Under the pieces are notes generated by a model. It did no database searches. It was not told the DNA's origin and worked only from the letters and a program-made list of their open reading frames with translations. A program made the translations under genes and the position numbers. Of a DNA stretch of 42,698 nt, positions 33,424 through 42,698 are shown piece after piece (position 1 is the first letter of the stretch; every line of letters begins with the position of its first letter). This DNA comes from Spongospora subterranea (lineage: Eukaryota > Endomyxa > Phytomyxea > Plasmodiophorida > Plasmodiophoridae). The stretch lies in assembly GCA_900404475.1 (NCBI GenBank), contig OUQQ01000108.1, forward strand, positions 1-42,698. Direction: 5' to 3'.

Positions 33424-36349
33424 TCCAGCTGCAAAATCCAGCTGGCTTTGCTTTCCCTTGCTTTATTGCTGCTGAAGTAAGTCACTGCTTATGGCAGGAC
33501 TCTATAGAGTGTTTTTCCAGTGTTCAACAGTGGCCATCTTGGGTTTTTTCAAATTTGCCCATCTGTCCACAATACACGACATGTGATCACTTATTCAAGC
33601 TCATCAATCGGTATTCTTTTCAACTGTAGGCATGGATTACTTGCCAATCGTGGCGTTAACCGCAAGTCATGCTCTTGGCTAATAAACTTCGTAGTTTTCT
33701 GCATTCAATGTGAGTATTGATATATCTAGTAAAGGATACGAATTCCGCAGTGCTATCTGAAAATTGCCGTTTCTGGCAGGACGACACAAGTTAGGTCAGA
33801 ATCAACAGGAATGTCAGCCATAGCGATGAGCACCAATTGTCGTCCTTTGTATTTTTACAAGTGAAACACATAGACTCTATGGGGACTCGTTGGCTATCTG
33901 TAGATCTGCTCTTCCCTGATTACCTTTGCCGTTGGTCCGGTTATTCCGCTGCCGTCGTCGCCAAGCGGCGAACTGTGGGCGAACTAGTATCTCGGAAGTG
34001 TTCGCCGGAGATCGAAACTTGAGAAAGCAAATTCCATACAACTATGATGTATTTTATCAAAACAGAGAATCGGTGTTCCGCGACGTTTTTGCATTTTTGA
34101 CCAAATGACGACGGCAGAACCAGGTTCACAAGTTGTTGAATATCTGGTGTAATCAATTCAAGACCGGGCAAGCTCTACCATTGACTCAAACTGACAATGA
34201 ACTGCCAGTCTAGAATATCAGATTGACAATCGCACTGAACCTGTGTCTACTTCGGCAAAGCTTTGGAAAGAGATTTATATGTGTAGTAGAGACTCCTTTC
34301 AAAGGAATATAAATTGCAACAAATGTGAAAATTAAGTTGTGGGTAATCGATATAATGAAAACTTGAGTAATAGTGTCACTCTCCATTCATCACCGATCAA
34401 CAGAAGATCGGCGATGATTCAGGACGTACCTTATCTTATCATCATAAGACAAGGCCCTGTTAAACCGACGTTTTAGGCAGCAAACACTATGGTCGGTTCA
34501 CCAGGTTCTTGTTTTGTGGAGTTGCCTGGTTCATCACCGATCTCTCGTTGATCGTTGATGAACAGAATAACTTGCTTTCTAAGCCCTTGCAGAAGTGGTA
34601 TGATGCTGACCGATTGCGAATGCGGGTCACATCATCTGAAATAAGATTGAGGCGCATTCACGCGAGCGCCCTCAAATCTTGCTACCGACGACATCGCCCA
34701 ATTCTCTCAGGTCTAGATATATAACTGCATCGTGGATTCAATAGTGGAACTGAGTATGTCAGGGCGTTTCAACCTGTAATCGTTCTTGCACCGGATTTGT
34801 GAATTGGTTTGGATCGCCTGTATTGGGGTCTGTGGCCAGTGAAAATCTCAGGGGGGCTATTCGACGTAAGCTTCGATGTCGTGAAAGCACAACATGAACG
34901 ACAGCTCGATGTCAAAACTGATCTCGGCGCGTCGTGCTGTTTCCCAGGCGTCGCTGCTAAATGAACATTGGAGACAAATCCTCTTGGATAGTTTTGAGCA
35001 TTTAGAACGCCAGCGAACCAATATAATGGATTTAAACAGGCTTTCTACCGCGTTTGAATAGAAATACCTTGAAGCAAGCTTTTGCGATTGGATATTGCAC
35101 CTTCGTACCCCGTCCGGATTAAATTCAACCAGGGGATATTCCACAAACTATGGATCGACGAGAGGCAGGGCCGGTACGACGGCGGTTGCTTCCAGACGTT
35201 CTTGTCCAACCCACAGCGAATCCATTCGCCAGATGGATCCGAATCGACAAACTCGGAGCCAGGCAATGTGGTGACCAATCGATGGCGGTTACCCTCCTCT
35301 AAATTGTTCGCGATATTGCCAGGATCTTGGCGAAAAGTCAGATTCCTGCCACCAACAGGGACAGACCGGTGTCATCATGTGATCGAGTCGATCATGCCGA
35401 ACCAGGAGTGCGTCAAATCTATTTTTACCCGTTAATGACTGCTGACTTGGTTCGCAATCCGCACTATCCGCAGCCCTGTCGTCCCCTGACCACGACCCTA
35501 CGGCGCGACCGACCGACCGGTGCCCTCCTTGTCTGTCTTTCTCTATCACTCTGCGCACCAGCTTGTTTGTCCTGTTAGCGGATCGACGTCCGCCTTTTCC
35601 GTCGCCTCGCACGGAAGTCGTTCCGTGATGATTGAATGACAACAACGAGCAGAGATGACGGGTGACAAAGAAAGTCGGGAGGAGCAGCAAAAATTTTCTG
35701 ATCGCTGGATCAGTACGTTGGGTTGTAGACCCGGGGCACGACAAAACCTGGTTCCCCTCGACGTGATGCCCGTTGAGAATCCCAATACGCCGAGAAATAC
35801 TGGACGAGTTGAACAGCAGCATTTTTTCTGTATTCGAGATAGGGGTTGGTTGACCAATCACCCAAAAACGTGGCGTGTTCCTTGGCCGCGTTTTGTCAGT
35901 GAACACCCAATGAAAATAAAACAAAGCTGGGACGGCGTTCTGTGTGAATCTGGCGCTGGATAATGCACGACGGCTTCAGGGCCAGGAACCTCGGACCTGC
36001 ACGGTTCACTGCCCATTCGCCATGGGGTAATGTCGTATCGGACGCTAATTACCGGGTCATTGTCCAGAAGGTGTACCCTATCAGAGAGCAACTACGAACC
36101 GACAAATTGTTCGAACACAAAACAGTAGTATTAGATCATTTGGTCTATGATAGAAACCCATTTCGGACCAAGATTTCTGTAATGAGTCTTGCAGTGAAGC
36201 AAAAACATTGTCGTATCAGATACGCTGAACCAAACACGACGTCATGAGATTGCTCATTTCACGCGTACAGCACCGCCACCTGTAGCAATCGTCAAAATCT
36301 ACGAATACCAGCAGCAGGTTTGAGGCTGGTAATCGAATGGATCGTTTAT
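33424..36349. other. Gene-poor stretch with possible mobile DNA
   Basis: The longest frame, 211 codons on the minus strand (35289-35924), has overlapping alternatives on both strands and no motif. No splice-consistent gene was found. Decayed transposon sequence is likely, judging from the pol-like remnant immediately downstream. Confidence 0.35.
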
Positions 36350-36500
36350 TTCATGACGAGTTCCGGGACCCCAAGGTCAGAAGCCTCGCGGAGTCCGATC
36401 AGCCTGGCTAAGATAGCGCAGCTCCATAGTTCTTGGGTTCTTGGTATATGTTCTCGATTTCATCAATCGCCGAACGTCCTCGCCGTTCTCAAAGAGTTGC
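36350..36500 (+). mobile_element. Short Ty3/gypsy pol remnant (end of RT)
   Basis: Across two frames the sequence shows DPKVRSLAESDQP, then FLGSWYMFS, then a helix with AER. This order resembles the RT to RNase H border of Ty3/gypsy elements, where DP-KV leads to FLG and a Tyr/Phe-rich helix. Stops interrupt it. Too little remains for a firm assignment. Confidence 0.4.
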
Positions 36501-36781
36501 GGCAAATCAGTACTTACCGCATAAAATTGATTTTCCACGAACAATGGGTGGTCAAAAAAAAAATCTTGGGTTCATGGACAGGTGGTGGTCAAACAGAGGT
36601 CTTGACTGCTGAGTTGGCGATTCTCGACGAATGATCCCGGGGCCATTCCGGTAAACTGCGGAATCAAAGATCTCTGCGGAGACCGGCACATCATTGTTCC
36701 GAAGTTGCCGGGAATAGTTCCAGTGGTCCGTGGCACTATTATTATTATTCTACAGTCGTTTAATCAATTTATTTTGGAACA
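36501..36781. promoter_or_regulatory. Upstream region of the secreted repeat-protein gene
   Basis: This sequence lies between the pol remnant and the next start codon and should contain the promoter. An ATT/TTA-rich stretch at about 36735-36775 sits immediately before the ATG. No defined element was recognised. Confidence 0.3.
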
Positions 36782-39700
36782 ATGGCCCTGTCGTCGTTGT
36801 TTGCGACAGAGCTGCTCGTGGTCTCACTGTGCGTCGTGGTCGTGTGCAGTCGTGCTAGCGGGGAAAAAAGAGTTCGATTCGCAGAAGGGAGTGCGTTGGA
36901 ATCATATACGAAGGCTGAGTCGAGACCTGTCTACGGGCCAGTAAAGTCGACCGCAAAACCAGGGACAGTATCCAACTGTATCCTGTTCTATTCTCGGACG
37001 AAATTAAGAATGAAGTGAAGCTCTGGCTCTCGAGTTTCACCCCTCCTGTTGTCTGGGACTCCGTCAGTGTGGATGAGCAGACGAAAATCTTGACATATTG
37101 TGAAAAAAAAACATCGCGTGACCAATGGGATAATCTGGAAATTCATCAGTGTAAGAGTGCAATATTGGTAATTGATATGGCCTGATCTTGATGTATCGAC
37201 AGGGATTCGCTCTGCAAACATCCAAGCAAGTTTTCAAGATTTCCTGGGTAGAACAGGATTTGAGTGGATTAAGTGGGAGTGGCTGTCGCCTGATGAACAA
37301 GAAGAAATCCTCGAATTCGCGCGTCTAATCGATCCCAAAAAGTGGGATCACAACGTGTTAACCCACTTTAGACATAGTACTGATTGTTGTCATTCGGGTT
37401 GTCCCTGTAACTAATCCAATTGTGTAGTCATCGCCAAACAAGTTGCACCTAGGATAGAAAAAGAGTTTGGTAAAGAGTTTAAATGGGATACGATATCGGT
37501 CGAGATCCAGGATCTTATCCTGGGTAAAGCCATGTACGTCTCCCCTACCCAATGGCATTCAGACTGCTTCGAACAGGTCCATCGTTGTAAGACCATCCTA
37601 TACATCATATCAATTGTGTCGAATCTAATACTCGCTAGGGCTATGGAAATCCGATGTAGTAAAAGATATGCTCGCCTTTAAAGACACGTTCGCCCCCGCC
37701 TTTAGCGAAATGAAGGCACGTGATTGGTTTCGCGGCCTCAAGTGGAATGCCAACGAGGAAAGCAAATGCTGCAAATGTACTGTGGCGATATTTTTCATCG
37801 AAATCAGCCCGATTTCTTGACAGTCATTTTTCAACAGGGTTCGAAGATGAGGTTCGGGAAAGTATCAAGGAATGGATGAGGGGAGAGAGAGGGCACTGTG
37901 GTTGGGAGAATATCTGTGAAACGGGCCTGAAACAAATGACGGAATGGGGATTGAAAAAGAACCATCCCGAAAATTGGTCCAAAACCGAGCTTGAGATGTT
38001 CTGGAAATGTAATGTTCTTTGTTTGTCGGTTAGGGAATTCGATATCAATTCCTCATATCTTATAGGGATTTGTCCCTTGGACGAAAGGCGAATTCTCTTT
38101 CTGTCTGAGTTCGCTCCTCACTTTCCTACTGACCTTCTCCCCGAAACTAACCCCGGTTTTACCACGATTTTCACTCCTGAGAAATGGAACGAGTATGAAT
38201 TTCGCCAATGTACTTTCGGGTGTATTTTCCTGATTTGCGCCTGTTTTTGAACATTGTCCTCAAACAGGGGTCCAAGATACAGTTGTGGAATACATCAAGC
38301 GATGGTTGGAGCAACTGGAACCTCAGGGTGACTGGGACAGTATTCCCGAGGAAGTCCAGAAAAACATGATAGAAACGGGGATGAACAAAGCATTTCCCGA
38401 TCGGTGGGCATATGATGAGCTTGATCGTTTCTGGACTGGTAATACTGGAGCATTGGTCTATTGGACGGATCTAATCCTGATTCCTCATGCTTACATAGCG
38501 ATATATCCAACGACGAGAAAAGTCGACGATATCGATAATGTCGCCATCAAGCTCTGGTTATCAAATTTGCCTGAGCCCCTTCAATGGAGTTGTCTTCCCA
38601 AATCATCTCAGGCGTTTCTGGTAAAAGAAGCAGAATCCAAGTGCATAAGAGATTGGGAGGAACACGACGAGCGCCGGATAGTAATGGGTAATTATGGCGA
38701 TAATGTCAAGTGTAATATGACCCCGATACTGAAGCAATATATCCCGATAGAACTCCATGACGCTCGTATTGATGGGATCAAGATCTGGTTGTCCCAATGG
38801 GACCCGACACCTGATTGGAATACAATCCCTCACGATGTTAAGACCGTGATGATGAATATAGCTCGCGTTGATCCTCCTCAGAATTGGTCCGAGCAAGAGC
38901 TTCAGATGATTTGGCCCTGTAATATCCGCCCATATTCATCACGCCCTCCTATTTTAATGACTTTTTCAAATCTGTATAGTGATATTCCCTGGTAAAAAAG
39001 GTGAAGTAGTGAAGGTTTTGATCAAGCGCTGGCTGTTGAAATGCGATAGTCCTGTTATGTGGAAAGATATCAATTTTTTTGACAAACAAAAAATGATTAT
39101 ATATGGACGTAAGACATCTCCCGATAAGTGGGGCGAGTTTGAGCTTGAAAAATTCAATAAGTGTAATACTGAGAAGTGGTCCCTAAATTGCGTCTGATTC
39201 TGATAACCAATATTTGATCAGATATCTTTCCAATATCAACTAAAGATAAAATCAAAAAGTGGATTGCTCAATGGGAACCGGCTTTCAAGAATGATGACAT
39301 CGAGGCCCAGGGCTTCCAACGGTTCGCCCCGTCTGTTCCTTTTGAGAACTGGGGTGCGGAACAGTGTTCAATCGATTGGCCCTGGTATTCCTGACTGTTT
39401 ATATTGTCCAGATCTGCATCCAACCGTTGATAGCCGACATTCCGTGAATACTGTTCTCGTCAATCGCTGGTTGGCATCATGGAATCGCCCTATTAGATGG
39501 TCGGATATTCCTGTATTCGGTCAATCCCAAATGATGGAATATTGGAAGACTCTTTGCCCATCTGAATGGGGTTTTGAAGAGCTCATCACCTTCAAAGAAT
39601 GTAACGACCTGATAATCTCTCATCTGATTAACCCGATCCTGATATCCTTCATTAATAGGGATTTATCCAGAGACACCAACCGACAAGATACAGAATTGGC

Positions 39701-40581
39701 TTTTTAAAAACGCTCCTTATGTAGATATGAGCAAGATCGCCGCAGGAGTTCTTGAGCAGGTGATTGATACTATGATGAACAACCCTGACAAGAACTGGAG
39801 CGAAAAGCTTGACAAGGGTATTATTATCACTTGTTGACCCATAATTGTGCCTAGTCCTGATAATGGTACTCGTAGGGATTCATGACTCTGCCGCTATTCG
39901 GTTCTGGCTATCTCAACTGACGCCTGCTGTCAAATGGGGTAAGGTCTCAAAAGAGGGTCAGAACGCCTTGATGGAGTGGGGTCTAAAGAGATCACCCTTT
40001 ATGTGGTCGGAACAGGAAAAAGACCAATTTTTCAAGTGTAATATTGGGATAGTTTGATATTGCCGGATCCTGATCTCTTATGTTTTGATAGGGATTTACC
40101 CAGATCAAGTTCCTAAGAAGACAAAGGATGTGATAGCGGAGTGGTTACTGAGCTTGAGGACACCTGTTGACTGGAAATCAATATCGAAACCAGGTCAGCA
40201 GGAGATGATCAAATACGGTGTTAAGATGTATCCTCATAAATGGGATGATAATGATCGAATCAAGTTTCTCAAATGTATTTCCCTGATTGCTTTGGTGAAT
40301 GTTCTGACGATGTTGACACATATATTTGGATAGGGATATACCCAGACAAACATAAACGTTTGGTGGGTCTGTTAATGGAACGCCTTTCCGAATGGAAACA
40401 TTCTCACCTGAGGTCTGAAAGCCGTCTCCCGATATACTTCGATCCCGATCAACCTTTAGTCTGGGATCAGTTTCCGGAATCACTACAATTCACTTTGCTG
40501 AAATACTCCGATAAGAACAGAGGTGGAGTTAGTAGGATTCCCGATGTAGTGAAAGGTGATAGTCCGATATTGACCACATAA
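36782..40581 (+). CDS. Secreted protein of about 16 tandem single-exon repeats, family unknown, 17 exons
   Basis: I recognise no known domain. Exons are 36782-36918, 36969-37150, 37203-37376, 37428-37586, 37639-37776, 37838-38008, 38066-38209, 38268-38438, 38499-38687, 38751-38918, 38980-39162, 39222-39365, 39412-39600, 39659-39817, 39876-40037, 40092-40274 and 40334-40581, giving 966 residues in one frame. Exon 1 encodes a signal peptide (LLVVSLCVVVVCS). Exons 2-17 each encode one repeat, most 46-63 residues long. The pattern is W-I-Y-P at the start, then a helix with W-L, a central W-x-x-I, Q-x-x-M, and P-x-x-W-x-x-x-E-L-x-x-F near the end. Exons 3-16 are flanked by phase-1 introns; the W is usually split as T/GG. 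Exons 5, 7 and 12 carry short or degenerate repeats. Cys is scarce, so disulphides are unlikely to hold the fold. The exon 1-2 junction is the least certain; an acceptor at 36962 is possible. Confidence 0.85.
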
Positions 40582-41100
40582 CCCATCTCTGTTATCTGAC
40601 AATGACTTCCGTCTAGTTATCGACTTGGGATTGACTCCGCCGTCCACTACACTTCCACCCAGCAACAGTCCATCTCGTGGTTGAATCGTCTGTAAATACA
40701 TTGTTTCTGGTTTACAAATTGATCGTGCAAGGCAATGCGAAGAATGTTTTGACAAATAGGATTATACCTCAGAGCGGATATCGAAAACAGAAGCCAGAAC
40801 AGGCGTTGTTACCAAACATGTACCCCGATAGATTGTAAGGATTTTGTCCTCGTCAGCGTGTTCCATCTGTGGTCACGGTTTGAGGTAGTACACCGGCCAA
40901 ACGGATTCGATAGGAAAAGTGGCTCCAAGAGGAATTCCCCAAAAACAGTTAATCAACATAATTGGAAAAAATGGAAAACAATTTGCGATGATATGAAAAT
41001 TTTGAGGTATTTTAGTACAATTTCTACTCGAGTTTATGTTCGGGAATACTTCGATCGGTGGTCAGTAAAGTACCTATCGGATTCATCATCCTTGTTCTGA
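40582..41100. other. Stretch without a supported gene
   Basis: This is the 3' flank of the repeat-protein gene. A plus frame at 40858-41100 lacks motifs and splice partners. Confidence 0.4.
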
Positions 41101-41479
41101 CTAACCAGATGCTGGTTGTGAAAACGATTTATCACACTTTTCGGGTCGCCAAGTTGATATCCGTTCATAGAGCATTGATGAATTGAGGTACCAGATGTTT
41201 TCCAGGTTCAGCTTCGTTAATACAACGTCGCGTTCGAGCACTTTTGGTGAATACGAATGGCGATAGAAGGTCCAAATCTGAAGGACAGCAGCAAAAAAAA
41301 AGAGCAAAGAGCATAGGATGTGGAAATAAATCAGCGTCATCAGAGGAAAGAGGATCGTTATAGGCGTAATCGTCGATATGCTGCACATTAACAGCTTGAC
41401 CAAAAGTCGAAACTGATAATTTCGAATAAGAAAACGTGACTGTATTGATCGTGTATGTTATTTCATTCAGCAGTGCCAT
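41101..41479 (-). CDS. Possible small two-exon gene of unknown function
   Basis: Joining 41479-41393 to 41277-41101 gives 87 residues from ATG to stop: MALLNEITYTINTV at the start, then IWTFYRHSYSPKVLERDVV and a hydrophilic end. The intron has a strong pyrimidine tract before its AG. Reading through the intron instead gives a hydrophobic segment that could pass for a membrane span, so the model is ambiguous. No family was recognised. Confidence 0.3.
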
Positions 41480-42609
41480 TGTCTAATTAATGGTAATGAG
41501 CAGGTTCCCATCTGCGACTCGCCAAACAGGACGTTGATTGGACTTAGCGTGCCCTTTATTGAAATATATATTTAATATATTGAGGGAAGAATATGCGATA
41601 GAGGCCATGCTAACTGCAATCAACGTCCCGATGGAGAATCACAATTCAGCATCTCGACGACTAGGGATCAGCAAGATGAATTCCACGCTCATCGAATCGA
41701 AGCTCGAGGTGTGGTTATCTTGTGTTGCGACCAGAGCCCGATATGAACCGATCTCGTGACTTTTAAATGTAGCGAGCAGCACTACAAAACAGACAAACTT
41801 TGTCCATTGTCGACTTCAATTTAAGTCCGAAATTGATACCGTCTAATGATGTTACAGTATCTCAATTGTGTGGTGTAGGCGATTTTTCGGGAAAACTGAA
41901 AAGATATGGGCATTAGCAGAGCTGATAATAAGGATACACTGCGATATGATTACGATTCCGGCTCGTTCTAAATCGAGCTTGCGAGTACCGTCTGGCGTTG
42001 TTACGGACGGATGGACATCGTCTGAGTGTGCGTACTGAAAAGCGCCCCGAAGCCATTTCTGATCGAAAGGAGTGACATTCGAATGGTAACGACGGTGTTG
42101 GACTTACTGCGTTTCCAACCGCTCTTGCGACGGCTTGCAGAGTTAGCGGTTGGCGAACGTTGAAAAAATTTTGACATTCGCGAAGCAAAACGGGTTGTTC
42201 ACTATTTACAGCTGTTGCCACGTCCCAGCTGTCCATGAACAGTCCTTAGAGTTCGGTACACTTGTAGAACCTGTCTCGCATGTTCACCCATCACGGCAAC
42301 AACATTCCGGCGTCATTGAATGCACAAGTGTCCCATGCAATCCACGTGTGACTTATCACTGCATTTGGATAGGTACTCGTCCTCACTGGACACCCTCTTC
42401 AGGTACAGGTTGTCAACGTTCAGCTCGGTGAATGAGTAAGACGATACAGGGAGCGCGTGCCCGATGGTGGATCCTTCGTAACACACTCGACGACGGGTTG
42501 CACTCTTGGAGGACACACCGTGAAGAGTTGTCATCGGAATTCAGTGTTGTGAGCACACGGCAGAGCCGAGGCGCAAAGTTTCATCGTCACGTTGGCTTGG
42601 GAAGTCGAA
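41480..42609. other. Stretch without a supported gene
   Basis: Open frames on both strands are short and overlap one another. The right end presumably carries the promoter of the gene that starts at 42610. Confidence 0.35.
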
Positions 42610-42698
42610 ATGGGGTCTGGCAAGCACCGCTGTGGAGTCCATACTTCCGTGCTCGCGTTGCTCCTCGTGGTCGTGGTCGCTGCGTGCGTTCACCATTC
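42610..42698 (+). CDS. Start of a gene with a signal peptide, cut by the window edge
   Basis: An ATG opens a frame that reaches the window end without a stop. After a short charged start (MGSGKHRC) comes a strong hydrophobic core (SVLALLLVVVVAAC), as in a secretory signal peptide. This resembles the style of exon 1 of the repeat-protein gene upstream (VVSLCVVVVC). The mature protein is not visible, so membership of the same family cannot be judged. Confidence 0.45.
   Translation, partial: MGSGKHRCGVHTSVLALLLVVVVAACVHH

Noticed and set aside
35289..35924. Minus-strand open frame of 211 codons
   Set aside because: Other long frames overlap it on both strands, its composition is mixed, and no motif or splice signal supports it. 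It is probably a chance frame in decayed DNA.
38688..38750. An apparent in-frame stop (T/AA) at one repeat junction, hinting at a pseudogene
   Set aside because: It appears only if the donor nearest the usual T-GTAAT pattern is used. The donor at 38688 (GTAATT) gives phase 1, no stop and the expected repeat end, so the gene reads as intact.
39366..39411. A 27-bp intron with donor after TGGCCCTG in the repeat gene
   Set aside because: It is too short and breaks the frame. The donor at 39366 gives a 46-bp phase-1 intron, consistent with the others.
1..42698. tRNA, rRNA or CRISPR features
   Set aside because: No cloverleaf-like box A/box B pair, rRNA block or regularly spaced repeat array was recognised by eye. 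A tRNAscan-SE or Infernal run would settle small RNAs.

Overview
This window is nuclear DNA from a eukaryote with short, dense introns. The nine best gene models contain about 60 introns. Most are 43 to 100 bp, nearly all start with GT and end with AG, and each keeps its reading frame when removed by eye. Genes are a few hundred bases apart where they cluster, and degenerate Ty3/gypsy-type retroelement pieces lie between the clusters. A kaptin-like gene, encoding a KICSTOR subunit, points to a lineage with animal-like mTORC1 control (an inference). The sequence does not name the species.

Layout. Positions 1-4000 hold a broken Ty3/gypsy gag-protease-RT relic ending in a near-perfect palindrome. 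Positions 4016-8199 hold an alkaline ceramidase (+), a PP2C phosphatase (-) and prefoldin subunit 6 (-). Positions 8200-14000 are gene-poor, with two more long inverted repeats and short tandem repeats. Positions 14036-15513 hold an unrecognised multi-exon gene with a basic tail, followed by a complete 19-exon Tudor-SN gene at 16258-20239. Positions 20240-24950 hold oppositely oriented retroelement fragments. Positions 24952-33423 form a tight cluster: the APC/C activator Cdh1/FZR1 (-), a family 2 glycosyltransferase (+), kaptin (-) and NPRL3 (+). Positions 33424-36780 are relic-rich. Positions 36782-40581 hold a 17-exon gene for a secreted protein made of about 16 tandem repeats, one per exon, with phase-1 introns on both sides of nearly every repeat. 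The right edge begins another gene with a signal peptide.

How the genes relate. Most are unrelated housekeeping functions: sphingolipid turnover, dephosphorylation, chaperone assembly, RNA binding and cell-cycle proteolysis. The exception is the head-to-head pair of kaptin and NPRL3. They belong to KICSTOR and GATOR1, which act together to restrain mTORC1 on the lysosome, and here they are separated by only 327 bp. The repeat-protein gene is the best candidate for an undescribed system: I recognise no known domain in it, and its architecture shows repeated whole-exon duplication.
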